A stretch of 64,000 nt of DNA, from NCBI GenBank assembly GCA_013336525.1, contig JAAXTM010000001.1, positions 248,001-312,000 on the forward strand, written 5' to 3'. Source of the DNA: Geobacteraceae bacterium (GTDB lineage: Bacteria; Desulfobacterota; Desulfuromonadia; Geobacterales; Pseudopelobacteraceae). Of the stretch, positions 54,124-62,877 are shown piece by piece. The position numbers were made by a program, and so were the translations under genes. Below the pieces are notes generated by a model. That model did not search any database. It was not told where the DNA came from and saw nothing but the letters and a program-made list of their open reading frames with translations. Positions within the stretch are counted from its first letter, which is position 1, and every line of letters begins with the position of its first letter.

Positions 54124-56787
54124 GTGTCCCAAAAACATAGTCGCCTGTTCGCCTTCGTATCGAAATATCCGCGCCTGATCTTAGCTCTTGCCCTCCTTTT
54201 TTCCTCCATATCCGTAATATACACGGTCAAGAACATGAAGTTCCTGACCGGTCGAGATGACCTGATGCCGAAGAACGCCCCCTTTCAGGTCGATTATCGT
54301 GCCTACCGCGCAGAATTCGGCGATCAGGAAGAGATTGTGGCGGTGATCGAATCGGATGACGCCGAGAAATCAACCCGCGCTGCTGATGCTCTCTACTCAC
54401 TTCTGAGCCAGGACAAAGAGCTTTTCAGAGATGTTTTTTACCCCGGCGGGCTCCCTTTCTTCCGCAAAAACGGCCTGCTTTTCATGCCGCTGAATGACAT
54501 CAAAAACCTGCGTCATACTCTGACAATGGCGACTCCGGTATTGAAGGATTTATCAGCTGCGCCATCAGTACAAACTCTTTTCACCAGCCTGACCGGGCAG
54601 ATCGATGGGTATCTGAAAAACAACGATCCGGCTTCATTGGAGAGCCTGACCTTCATGCTGACCACATTGAGCAAGGGTTTTAAAGCCTTTGACGGCAAAT
54701 CCAGCCGTTTATCCATGGATTCATTCCTGAAAGGCGGCGGTAGCGACAAATCTTCCATGCTGGAGAGTGCCGGGAAACAGCAGGTCATTACGATGCTGCC
54801 GGTCAAAGAGGAAGGGAGTTTTGTCGCCTCGGAAAAGTCTATCAAAGCCGCCCGCAGGGCACTGGATGAAATTCTGAAGAAATCGGAATTCAAAGGCATA
54901 CGGGGCGGTCTCACCGGTGTGCCGGTTCTGGAGTATGAAGAGATGGCCACCAGTCAGAGCGACATTGGCACCGCCACAATACTTTCTCTGTCTCTGACCA
55001 TATTCCTGCTGCTGTTTGCCTTCCGTGGTTTTTTGAATGTTGTTGCTGCTATGGTCTCGCTGATTGTCGGAATAAGTCTTTCCTTCGGCTTTGCAACTCT
55101 GGCAATCGGTCACCTCAACATTCTTTCAATGGTTTTTGCCATAATGTTGATCGGATTGGGTATTGAATACGGCATTCAGGTTGTTTTACGCTATCAGGAA
55201 GAACTGACTGACGAATCAAAACAGACGGCTGCAATCGACATTTCGCTTGCAACAAATTTGCGTTCGGTGGTTATGGCCGCTGCCACAACTGCACTAGCAT
55301 TTGTTACATTTGTCCTGACGGACTTTAAAGGTATTGCAGAACTGGGCATCATTGCAGCAGGCGGAATTTTTATCTGCGTAATTTCCACATTCACTGTCCT
55401 GCCAGCCATGCTGGTACTTCTGAAGCGTTTCAGAAAAACTGTTCCCTTCGACTCCGCACAGCGCAAGCCTCTGCCTAAAAAAGAGATTATTTTTTTACAA
55501 CATCTTTTTGCCAGACCAAAGACCATCATCGCCACTACGCTGCTGCTGTCGTTTATCTGTCTCTACCCTACCCTGACCATGCGCTTTGATTACAACCTGA
55601 TGAACCTGCAGGCCAAGGGACTGCAATCGGTGGAGTACGCATACAAGCTGATGCGCAGCAAGGAAAACTCCGGCTATTTTGCCGTGGTCACAGCCAGAAA
55701 CGAAGCGGAAGCTCTACTTCTGACTGAGAGACTGGAAAAACTACCTGCCGTGGACCATGTGGTCAGCAGATTGACTTTTGTTCCGGAGCAGCAAAGCGAA
55801 AAGCTGGCCGAACTTGCGGCATTGCGCCAGATTATGGCCCAGGTTAAGCCGGTACCCTATGAAGAAAATCTGCAGGTTATGGAGCTTCCGAAGGTATTTG
55901 AAGATTTCCGTGACCGTGTGGAAAAGCTCAAGAATGTACTTGAGGCACGTAAAGCCCCGGAAGCAGAGCAGGCAGCGGCCTTCCTGGCAACTCTGGACAG
56001 TTTTTTTAGAAATCTGGAAGCAGAAAAGGACAAAAATGCTCTGGGATTACTGCGGGAATTTCAAGGGAGCATGTTTGCCGAACTGCCTGAAAAGTTACGG
56101 ATGATGAAGGAGAGCCTGGAGGCAGCACCGATCTCTCAAGCTGACGTCCCGCTACAACTTTTGCAGCGCTTTGTCGGCAAAAGCGGCAAACTACTGTTGC
56201 AGGTTGCAGCAAAGAAGGAAATATTCGAGCGTGAACCGTTGCAGGAATTTATCGGCCAGGTCAAAAGTATCTCGCCAAAAGCTACCGGCGAGCCGGTGAT
56301 GGTGTATGAATCCATCTCAGTGCTGCGCGATGCCTACCTGAAGGCCTTCATCTATGCCTTCATTGGAATCGCCATAATCCTGTTGATCAATTTCAAGAGC
56401 ATTCGCTATGCACTGTTGGGAATCGTGCCGCTTGGAGTCGGATTGTTATTGATGGTCGGCGGCATGAGATTGATTGGAATCCGTTTCAACTCGGCCAACA
56501 TTATTGTGTTGCCGCTAATTCTGGGGGTAGGAATCGATTCGGCTATTTATATAATGAACCGCTACCGCCAGGGAAATGAGTCTCCAGGACAGGTGGCGGT
56601 AAGCAGCGCTGGCATCGGTGTATTCTTGAACGCTCTTACGATCCTGTTCAGTTTTGGCGCCTTGATGGTGGCACACCACCAAGGGGTATTCAGCATCGGT
56701 GCAGTCATGTCGCTCGGAATGGTTGCCAGCGTGGCGGCGTTTCTGGTGTTTCTGCCGGCGTTGTTAAGCCTGTGGGGTAAGCGCTAA
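54124..56787 (+). CDS. MMPL/RND-family exporter, HpnN-like
   Basis: An 887-residue inner membrane protein with the RND layout: helix 1 (about 15-35), a large periplasmic domain (about 40-280), helices 2-6 (about 285-430), a second long periplasmic domain (about 490-740), and helices 8-12 (about 745-885). Both halves have MMPL-like signatures (IMLIGLGIEYGIQVVL and LPLILGVGIDSAIYIMNRY). It resembles HpnN, which moves hopanoids to the outer membrane; no other hopanoid gene is near. The start is GTG with AAGGAG. Confidence 0.88.
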   Translation: MSQKHSRLFAFVSKYPRLILALALLFSSISVIYTVKNMKFLTGRDDLMPKNAPFQVDYRAYRAEFGDQEEIVAVIESDDAEKSTRAADALYSLLSQDKELFRDVFYPGGLPFFRKNGLLFMPLNDIKNLRHTLTMATPVLKDLSAAPSVQTLFTSLTGQIDGYLKNNDPASLESLTFMLTTLSKGFKAFDGKSSRLSMDSFLKGGGSDKSSMLESAGKQQVITMLPVKEEGSFVASEKSIKAARRALDEILKKSEFKGIRGGLTGVPVLEYEEMATSQSDIGTATILSLSLTIFLLLFAFRGFLNVVAAMVSLIVGISLSFGFATLAIGHLNILSMVFAIMLIGLGIEYGIQVVLRYQEELTDESKQTAAIDISLATNLRSVVMAAATTALAFVTFVLTDFKGIAELGIIAAGGIFICVISTFTVLPAMLVLLKRFRKTVPFDSAQRKPLPKKEIIFLQHLFARPKTIIATTLLLSFICLYPTLTMRFDYNLMNLQAKGLQSVEYAYKLMRSKENSGYFAVVTARNEAEALLLTERLEKLPAVDHVVSRLTFVPEQQSEKLAELAALRQIMAQVKPVPYEENLQVMELPKVFEDFRDRVEKLKNVLEARKAPEAEQAAAFLATLDSFFRNLEAEKDKNALGLLREFQGSMFAELPEKLRMMKESLEAAPISQADVPLQLLQRFVGKSGKLLLQVAAKKEIFEREPLQEFIGQVKSISPKATGEPVMVYESISVLRDAYLKAFIYAFIGIAIILLINFKSIRYALLGIVPLGVGLLLMVGGMRLIGIRFNSANIIVLPLILGVGIDSAIYIMNRYRQGNESPGQVAVSSAGIGVFLNALTILFSFGALMVAHHQGVFSIGAVMSLGMVASVAAFLVFLPALLSLWGKR

Positions 56788-56900
56788 GCCGGAAGAGAAG
56801 TATTTCGCATTCTTTACCGACAGAGCCATTTTAGCAGCACTTCCAGCACAATAATCTGCAACTATGACAAAAATAGTGTCTATGTGCGCTTAAAAACAAA

Positions 56901-57824
56901 TCAAGGGGCCGTTACGGTGATTACCTGACTTCCCTCTCCTCCGGTATTAACAACCTGAAGACGGAAATCCTTATTGACCGGGGAGAATGGATGACGCTGG
57001 TAGATCAATTTTGTGCAATCGACATAGATCAACTTTTCCCGCTCAGCCATATCCTGTCCGCCACGACCACCGATCTGAACACCATCTACATACAGCGATG
57101 AGTTTTGATTGAAGTTTCTTCCGCTAATAATCAGTTCATATAAGTTTACATGCTCGTTTCCAACGGTAACCTGGCCTATCTCAGGCCTGGTTTCCACAAC
57201 GAATGTCAGTGGTACCGAACTGTTTTCAGAAGCGTTTTTCACAAGCACTTGATGAAGCCCACCCGGAACGGTCGGAACATTAAAAGAGATCGACTCAGGC
57301 GAGAGGAATGTAGCTGTAAGCGTGGCCCCATCGAAGAAAAGCATCGAGGTATTACCAAAGTTTTTGCCACGGGCAATAACTTCGCGTTCCTTGCCGACAG
57401 CACAGGAGCTTATCATGGCCGGTTGCAGCGAACTAAGTATAGGGCGCAGCGGGAGAACCGTAAAATTATAGGATCTGCCGATCATTCCGTCGGAGCGTTT
57501 CAGATAAAGAGCATACAGCCCAGCTTCCAGTTGTGGAGGGATATTGAATTCAGCCTGTCTGGAAGCGGTAATACGGACTGGAACTTCAACACTCCCAAGA
57601 AAAACAGTGGCGTTTTCACCAAATCCTGATCCGGACAATGTCACCATTGAACCGGGCTCAGCCTGTGCCGGAATGATACTAAGAACAGTAACCGGTACTA
57701 TCGCAGGAACAGATTTTGGTACTGCTACACCATTTATCCGCTTCGGACGTTCTGCGGCGTATGCTTCGCACAACAGAGAAAAACAGAATAAAAAAACAAA
57801 TATTCGTATAGATGTTAGTAGCAT
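56901..57824 (-). CDS. Secreted IPT/TIG-repeat protein
   Basis: A 307-residue protein with a signal peptide (about 1-23) and three IPT/TIG immunoglobulin-like domains, each opening with a P-x-x-G-x-x-V-x-x-x-G-x-x-F/NFG pattern: VLSIIPAQAEPGSMVTLSG, then a repeat with ARGKNFGNTSMLFF, and ISGRNFNQNSSLYVDG. The function is unknown; such domains are found in cell-surface or envelope proteins. It is 34 bp from lptG on the same strand, so the two may share a transcript. Confidence 0.8.
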   Translation of the reverse strand: MLLTSIRIFVFLFCFSLLCEAYAAERPKRINGVAVPKSVPAIVPVTVLSIIPAQAEPGSMVTLSGSGFGENATVFLGSVEVPVRITASRQAEFNIPPQLEAGLYALYLKRSDGMIGRSYNFTVLPLRPILSSLQPAMISSCAVGKEREVIARGKNFGNTSMLFFDGATLTATFLSPESISFNVPTVPGGLHQVLVKNASENSSVPLTFVVETRPEIGQVTVGNEHVNLYELIISGRNFNQNSSLYVDGVQIGGRGGQDMAEREKLIYVDCTKLIYQRHPFSPVNKDFRLQVVNTGGEGSQVITVTAP

Positions 57825-57858
57825 ATGGACTTTTCCTCGTTAAGACAGATTTTATATA

Positions 57859-58938
57859 TTAGCCTTTAACTGACATCGACAGCCAGATTCCACTTAACAT
57901 AAAAAGGAAGTTGGCACCCCAGGCAGCAACTATTGGTGTCAAAACGCCGCTCCGCCCATATGAAAGCAGTACCGCATTAACAATAAAATACGCAAAACCG
58001 ATTCCGATGCTGGTGCCGATTCCCATGGCGATACCTCCGGAGCGACTGTTTCGAAGTGCAAATGGAATCCCGAGCAGAACCATTATCAGTGCGGCAAATG
58101 GTGAAGCTATTTTGGTGTGCATCAGCGTCAGATAACTGTGGGCTTGATAACCGCCACGCCGCAAATTTTCCGCATATTCTTTCAAAGTAAAAATACTCAT
58201 GTTATCGGCATCTTTATCCAAGACCTTTAAATCATCTACTTTAAGATCGAGATCCAGTGACATCGCTTGAGCAGCCTGTGTTGAATACCCGGCGCCCGTT
58301 TGGAAGCTTCTCGTGTTAGTGGAATTCAGAACCCAACGCCCTTCCCGATAGACGGCAGTATCGGCGTCAATCCTGCTGACCGGATTCATAGAGCCATCTA
58401 CGCTCCATACAACAACCCCGCTCAAGGTTCTTGTTTTAGGTTCAAACAGACGTGCCTGGAGGATCATCGACTGGGAACGAAACCAGATATTGTTGCGTTT
58501 AAATGCAATTCTATCACCTTTTTTCTTAATTTTGACGTTTTCAATCATTTCAGTACGTGCATAGCTATACGGCAAAAGCAATTCGGAGTTGATCAGTAAC
58601 AAAATGCTGGCAAGTAACCCGAGAATAAGCATCGGCAGCGAAATTTTCAGCAAACTGATACCACAACTGCGCATGGCAATGATTTCGCTGTCACGTGAAA
58701 GCACCCCAAGTGTCAGTAAAGTAGCCATAAGAATCGAGAACGTGGCTGTACGGCTGATCATTTCAGGAAGCTTCAAGACGAAGTACTGCAGCATATCGCC
58801 GGCAACACCACCGGCACGCATAAAACGCGGGATTTTTTCTATCAGGTCAATAACCAGATAGATACCTACAAAACCGCTCAAGCAGAGCATAAGCAGTCGC
58901 AGCCAGGTCTTCGCAATATAGCGGTTTAGAATACCCAT
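57859..58938 (-). CDS. lptG: LPS export permease LptG
   Basis: A 359-residue inner membrane subunit of the LptBFG ABC transporter, with six helices (three N-terminal, three C-terminal) around a jellyroll periplasmic domain (about 130-265). Family motifs such as ATLLTLGVLSRDSEIIAMRSCG and LLGIPFALRNSR fit LptG. It starts 1 bp after lptF. lptB is not in the window. Confidence 0.93.
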   Translation of the reverse strand: MGILNRYIAKTWLRLLMLCLSGFVGIYLVIDLIEKIPRFMRAGGVAGDMLQYFVLKLPEMISRTATFSILMATLLTLGVLSRDSEIIAMRSCGISLLKISLPMLILGLLASILLLINSELLLPYSYARTEMIENVKIKKKGDRIAFKRNNIWFRSQSMILQARLFEPKTRTLSGVVVWSVDGSMNPVSRIDADTAVYREGRWVLNSTNTRSFQTGAGYSTQAAQAMSLDLDLKVDDLKVLDKDADNMSIFTLKEYAENLRRGGYQAHSYLTLMHTKIASPFAALIMVLLGIPFALRNSRSGGIAMGIGTSIGIGFAYFIVNAVLLSYGRSGVLTPIVAAWGANFLFMLSGIWLSMSVKG

Positions 58939-58939
58939 A

Positions 58940-60088
58940 TCAGGCTGCTCTCCGAAAATAATTCAGCAATCTTCTTATCGGTAACAAAGGAATTCTCTTC
59001 TCAAGTGACGCCAATCTCAAAAAACAACATCCAATTACAAAGAAAATCAGATTTGGAATCCAGAGTGCAACTACCGGGGGGACAACACCCTTATCCGCCA
59101 GAGTGCGAACAACCGACATCAGAATGTAATAGGTAAGTATGATTGCGATACTGACAGTGAAACCGCCAGATTTACCGGTACGCCGGTTCTGTATGCCAAG
59201 AGGGACCGCCAGGACAGCAAAAACAAGCGAAGCAAATGGAAAAGTAAAACGGCTGTAATACTCCGCAAGCGATTTTAGCCGGTCGACGGCAGAAGTGCCG
59301 GGATCATCAATCTGACGTCGAAGCTCTGACAACCACATATCCTTTTCATTGCTGGATATCCCGTTGCTGCTCGCTTTTTCGCCAACGGTCATACTGTATT
59401 CACCGAAATGGACCAATCGATAGAGACCACCGGAACCGGCAATATGGATGGAGCCGTCATGTAAAGAGAGCAGTAGCGCTTGGCTGCCGGCAGTGGTTGT
59501 TACTACCCCATCACGTGCAAAGATTGTCATTGGTTGATCTGGGTTGCGACCATCATTAATAACGACACCTTTCAATGTTTGGCTGCGTTCATCATACTGA
59601 TCGGTATACATGACGATACCAGGAATATCGTCCCAGAAGGTCTTTTCGCGAATAGTGGCCGTGATGTTCTGCTTCAACACCTGGAATGTGAGCTCTTTGA
59701 ATGCGCTGTTGCCCCATGGCACGCCAACAGCACTTGCCCCAAAGGACAGCAACACGGCAACAAGAGCACAGGCAATTACAGGTGGCATAACCTGAAGCAG
59801 GCTTAAACCGCTGGCCTTCATGACAATAATTTCGTTATCAGCAGAAAGTCGTCCGAACGTCAACAGCACCGCCAGTAAAAAAGCCATTGGAATTGTGAAC
59901 ACCAGGAATGACGGAATAAGATACAGGATCATTCTGCTGACATCTGCCAGCGGTACACCACGTGACACAACCAGATCAGTCAAAGTGATCAAGCGACCCA
60001 TCAGCAGAACCAATGTAAAAATGACGATGCCCAGCAGGAAGAGCGCGGAAATTTCGCGAATTATGTAGAGGGATATAATGCGTTTCAC
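58940..60088 (-). CDS. lptF: LPS export permease LptF
   Basis: A 382-residue partner of LptG with the same six-helix/jellyroll layout; the segments LLTFGRLSADNEIIVMKASG and FAVLAVPLGIQNRRTG identify it. With LptB and LptG it extracts lipopolysaccharide from the inner membrane. The presence of both supports a Gram-negative envelope. Confidence 0.93.
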   Translation of the reverse strand: MKRIISLYIIREISALFLLGIVIFTLVLLMGRLITLTDLVVSRGVPLADVSRMILYLIPSFLVFTIPMAFLLAVLLTFGRLSADNEIIVMKASGLSLLQVMPPVIACALVAVLLSFGASAVGVPWGNSAFKELTFQVLKQNITATIREKTFWDDIPGIVMYTDQYDERSQTLKGVVINDGRNPDQPMTIFARDGVVTTTAGSQALLLSLHDGSIHIAGSGGLYRLVHFGEYSMTVGEKASSNGISSNEKDMWLSELRRQIDDPGTSAVDRLKSLAEYYSRFTFPFASLVFAVLAVPLGIQNRRTGKSGGFTVSIAIILTYYILMSVVRTLADKGVVPPVVALWIPNLIFFVIGCCFLRLASLEKRIPLLPIRRLLNYFRRAA

Positions 60089-60139
60089 AGGGGGGATGAT
60101 ACATGAGAGGGGGATTTGTGTAAAGCACTCAGCAAACTA

Positions 60140-60171
60140 ATAACGGGAACCCGTTGCCGGATTCCCGTTAT
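60140..60171 (-). terminator. Hairpin after desulfoferrodoxin
   Basis: ATAACGGGAA and TTCCCGTTAT pair perfectly around a 12-nt loop. It follows the dfx stop by about 20 bp; the T-tract is poor (TTATTAGTTT). Confidence 0.65.
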
Positions 60172-60191
60172 ATGCATTATTCTATCTAAAA

Positions 60192-60572
60192 TCAGCCCTG
60201 AGCAGACCAAAGTCCGTGCAGGTTACAGAATTCTCGGGCTGTCACCGTAGTTGCTGTAACTTTAAACACAGCTTCAGCAACTTCGCCCGGCTTCAGGAAC
60301 TGACGATAGGCCTTACCATCAGCGATCAACTCGATCCACTCGATGTAATGCTTCTCTTCCATAGGATGAGCCACGCTGCCAACGGTGACTTTATATCCAC
60401 CATCAACTTTTTCGATTACAGGTACATGCTTTTCCTTGGCAGCATCAACAGTATTTTCTGTCAGAAGAACCATCTCCTGTTCACAACAGGACAGTGAACC
60501 ACCACCTGCATGAATGACTTCAACAATATTGCCGCACAACTCACATTTGTAAACTTCAAGTAATTTTGCCAT
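60192..60572 (-). CDS. dfx: Desulfoferrodoxin (2Fe superoxide reductase)
   Basis: A 126-residue superoxide reductase. The N-terminal desulforedoxin domain has CELCG and SCCEQEM (a Cys4 iron centre); the neelaredoxin domain has the active-site ligands in [20 protein letters not shown] and CNLHGLW. It reduces superoxide to peroxide without making oxygen, as anaerobes need. The ATG at 60572 has an AGGAG site; an ATG seven codons upstream is less likely. It pairs with rubrerythrin 51 bp upstream. Confidence 0.95.
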   Translation of the reverse strand: MAKLLEVYKCELCGNIVEVIHAGGGSLSCCEQEMVLLTENTVDAAKEKHVPVIEKVDGGYKVTVGSVAHPMEEKHYIEWIELIADGKAYRQFLKPGEVAEAVFKVTATTVTAREFCNLHGLWSAQG

Positions 60573-60623
60573 TTTTAATATCTCCTGTGTCATGAAATAG
60601 CCCCTGAAAAGGGGATCTGATAA

Positions 60624-61202
60624 TTACCAATTCTCGCCAAGCAGTTCAAAATGGGCTTTAGGATGTAAACAGGCTACGCACACTTCCGGCGCCTCCTTGC
60701 CGGTATGGAGATAACCGCAGTTGCGACAGCGCCAAACAGAATCACCATCCCTTGTAAATACACGTCCGGCATCGATATTTGCCAATAGGTCACGAAACCG
60801 TTTTTCGTGTTGTTTTTCAGATACCGATATTGCTGTCCAAGCCGCAGCAATTAATGGGAAACCCTCTTCATTTGCAATTGCAGCAAAAGCGGGATAAAGA
60901 AGCATATGCTCCTCATGCTCACCATTAGCTGATTCCAGAAGGTTCTCTGCGGTAGTACCTAATCTACCAGCCGGGAAAGAGGCGGTTATTTCGAGATCAC
61001 CACCTTCAAGAAATTTAAAAAACCGTTTGGCATGCTCCTTCTCCTGATTAGCAGTTTCTTCAAAAATATCCGCTATCTGAATAAAGCCTTCTTTTTTCGC
61101 GACACCGGCAAAATATGTATAACGATTACGCGCCTGACTCTCACCGGCAAAAGATTTGAGCAGATTTTGCTCAGTCTTCGTCCCTTTGATTGAAGCTGTC
61201 AT
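60624..61202 (-). CDS. rbr: Rubrerythrin
   Basis: A 192-residue peroxidase: ferritin-like di-iron domain (EESQARNRY-type GESQARNRYTYFA, EKEHAKRF, EEHMLLY, SEKQHEKRF) and a C-terminal rubredoxin centre, CRNCGYLHTG and CVACLHPK. It reduces hydrogen peroxide, the product of the superoxide reductase gene that follows. The start has a strong GGGGGGA site. Confidence 0.95.
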   Translation of the reverse strand: MTASIKGTKTEQNLLKSFAGESQARNRYTYFAGVAKKEGFIQIADIFEETANQEKEHAKRFFKFLEGGDLEITASFPAGRLGTTAENLLESANGEHEEHMLLYPAFAAIANEEGFPLIAAAWTAISVSEKQHEKRFRDLLANIDAGRVFTRDGDSVWRCRNCGYLHTGKEAPEVCVACLHPKAHFELLGENW

Positions 61203-61245
61203 TATCCCCCCTGATTGATATATTTAAATACGACTGTTATTGTCC

Positions 61246-61273
61246 TTTATACCGCACTTAATTTTTTTTGCAA
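61246..61273 (-). promoter_or_regulatory. Putative promoter of rbr-dfx
   Basis: On the minus strand TTGCAA (61268-61273) and TATAAA (61246-61251) are 16 bp apart, about 45 bp before the start. Confidence 0.45.
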
Positions 61274-61300
61274 GCAGGAAAATGAATATTCGATCACTAA

Positions 61301-61333
61301 AATAAAAAGGGGACACATTTCTGTGTCCCCTTT
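61301..61333 (-). terminator. Terminator of gltA
   Basis: AAAGGGGACACA and TGTGTCCCCTTT pair around a 4-nt loop, with TTTTTATTTT on the minus-strand 3' side. Confidence 0.9.
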
Positions 61334-61363
61334 CTGATGTAAATAAAATTAAATCCAAACTTT

Positions 61364-62689
61364 TTACATCTCACGACCACCTGCAGCAGCCCATTTCTCG
61401 AGCATTGCAGTAGTGACAGACTTAGGACGCTCAAGAGCGTAGCCGAGGCCACGGTCCCAAGTTATGTTAGCCATGCAGCCGAGTGCGCGGCCTACACCAA
61501 ACAGAACGGTGTAGAATTCAAACTCTGTCAAACCAAAGTACATCTGGATAACGCCGGACTGTGCATCAACGTTTGGCCATGGGTTTTTGGTTTTGCCGTG
61601 CTCAGTGAGAACACCAGGAGCAACTTCGAAGATCATGGCGATAACTTTGAACAGCGGGTAGTCTTTGAGGCCAGGAGTGTTAAGACAGAATTCACGCTGT
61701 GAAGTATAGCGTGGATCGGTCTTACGGAGAACGGCGTGACCGTAACCAGGAATAACCTGACCGGCATTAAGAGTATCCCAGAGAGCAGCTTTGATCAGTT
61801 CAGCTGTAGGCTCAACACCCTTGCAGTATTTTTCCTGGAACTTAAGAGTCCAGTCGAGAACTTCCTGATTGGCAAGGCCGTGCAGAGGTCCGGCAAGGCC
61901 GTTCAGACCTGCAGAGTATGCATAGTAAGGATCGGAAAGTGCGGAGTGTACCAGGTGTGTTGTATGTGCCGAAACGTTACCGGACTCATGATCGGAATGA
62001 AGGATGAAGTACATACGGGCAACGTCCTTGTACTCCTCTTTCTGACCGATCATGTGGGCAAAGTTGGCACCCATGTCGAGGCTTGGATCAATAGCGATCT
62101 GTTTATCGTCGCGATACTTCAGGTTGTAAATAAAGGCCGCAATGATCGGGATACGGGCAACGATATCGCACGCATCTTCATACACATATTCCCATGCGGT
62201 CATTTTGTTGAATTTGCCTGAGTTATAGAAACCGGCAAACTTGGAGTCTTTCTGCAGTGTCAGTATGGCAACGGAAAGCATTACCATTGGATGGCTGTCA
62301 CGCGGCAGAGCGCGTACTACGTCAAATACATACTGAGGAACAACCTGACGGGTTTTCCACTCTGCAACAACTTCAGCAACCTGAGCATCAGTCGGAACGT
62401 CTCCTGTAAGGAGCATGTACCAGAAGGACTCAACGGTAGGATATGTAGAACCAGGAGCCTTGGGCAGCGCTGCAAAGGTCTCAGGAATGGTCTTGCCGCG
62501 GAAACGGATACCTTCCTGCGGATCCAGGTAGGAGATATCGGTTACGAGTGAACGGATATCACGAGCACCACCGATACACTGATCGATGGTAACTTTGTCG
62601 ATAACAACTTGACCAAATTCTTTAACAAGTTTGGTGGTGCGGGGACGGTGTTCCTCGATCTTCAGCTTGAGCGTGTCTTTCAGGGCCAT
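61364..62689 (-). CDS. gltA: Citrate synthase, eukaryotic-type
   Basis: A 441-residue enzyme that condenses acetyl-CoA and oxaloacetate at the entry of the TCA cycle. It resembles the mitochondrial enzyme rather than the usual bacterial types: the segments HSDHESGNVSAHTTHLV and NGLAGPLHGLANQEVL (catalytic His) match mitochondrial citrate synthase almost exactly, and PGYGHAVLRKTDPR holds the second His region. This variant is a known trait of Geobacteraceae. The start has an AAGGAG site and a leader of about 130 nt follows the likely promoter. Confidence 0.97.
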   Translation of the reverse strand: MALKDTLKLKIEEHRPRTTKLVKEFGQVVIDKVTIDQCIGGARDIRSLVTDISYLDPQEGIRFRGKTIPETFAALPKAPGSTYPTVESFWYMLLTGDVPTDAQVAEVVAEWKTRQVVPQYVFDVVRALPRDSHPMVMLSVAILTLQKDSKFAGFYNSGKFNKMTAWEYVYEDACDIVARIPIIAAFIYNLKYRDDKQIAIDPSLDMGANFAHMIGQKEEYKDVARMYFILHSDHESGNVSAHTTHLVHSALSDPYYAYSAGLNGLAGPLHGLANQEVLDWTLKFQEKYCKGVEPTAELIKAALWDTLNAGQVIPGYGHAVLRKTDPRYTSQREFCLNTPGLKDYPLFKVIAMIFEVAPGVLTEHGKTKNPWPNVDAQSGVIQMYFGLTEFEFYTVLFGVGRALGCMANITWDRGLGYALERPKSVTTAMLEKWAAAGGREM

Positions 62690-62807
62690 TGTTTTACTCT
62701 CCTTTTTGTGGTGTTGGGGTTAAACCCGGATGAAAAGCTCTTCGGCTTCCTAACATCTGATCCATTGGTTCGTACGGGGAGAAACTCGACTCATTCTTGG
62801 CATACTG

Positions 62808-62856
62808 TATACAATTTTGTACGGCTGTTATACTCGACCGTATACGAAAAATGCAA
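62808..62856 (-). promoter_or_regulatory. gltA promoter with paired GTATAC palindromes
   Basis: On the minus strand TTGCAT (62851-62856) and TATAAC (62827-62832) are 18 bp apart. GTATAC palindromes lie in the spacer (62840-62845) and downstream near +10 (62808-62813), 32 bp apart, about three helical turns. They may bind a dimeric repressor of citrate synthase. Confidence 0.45.
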
Positions 62857-62877
62857 CAAAAATTTTGCACGATGAAA

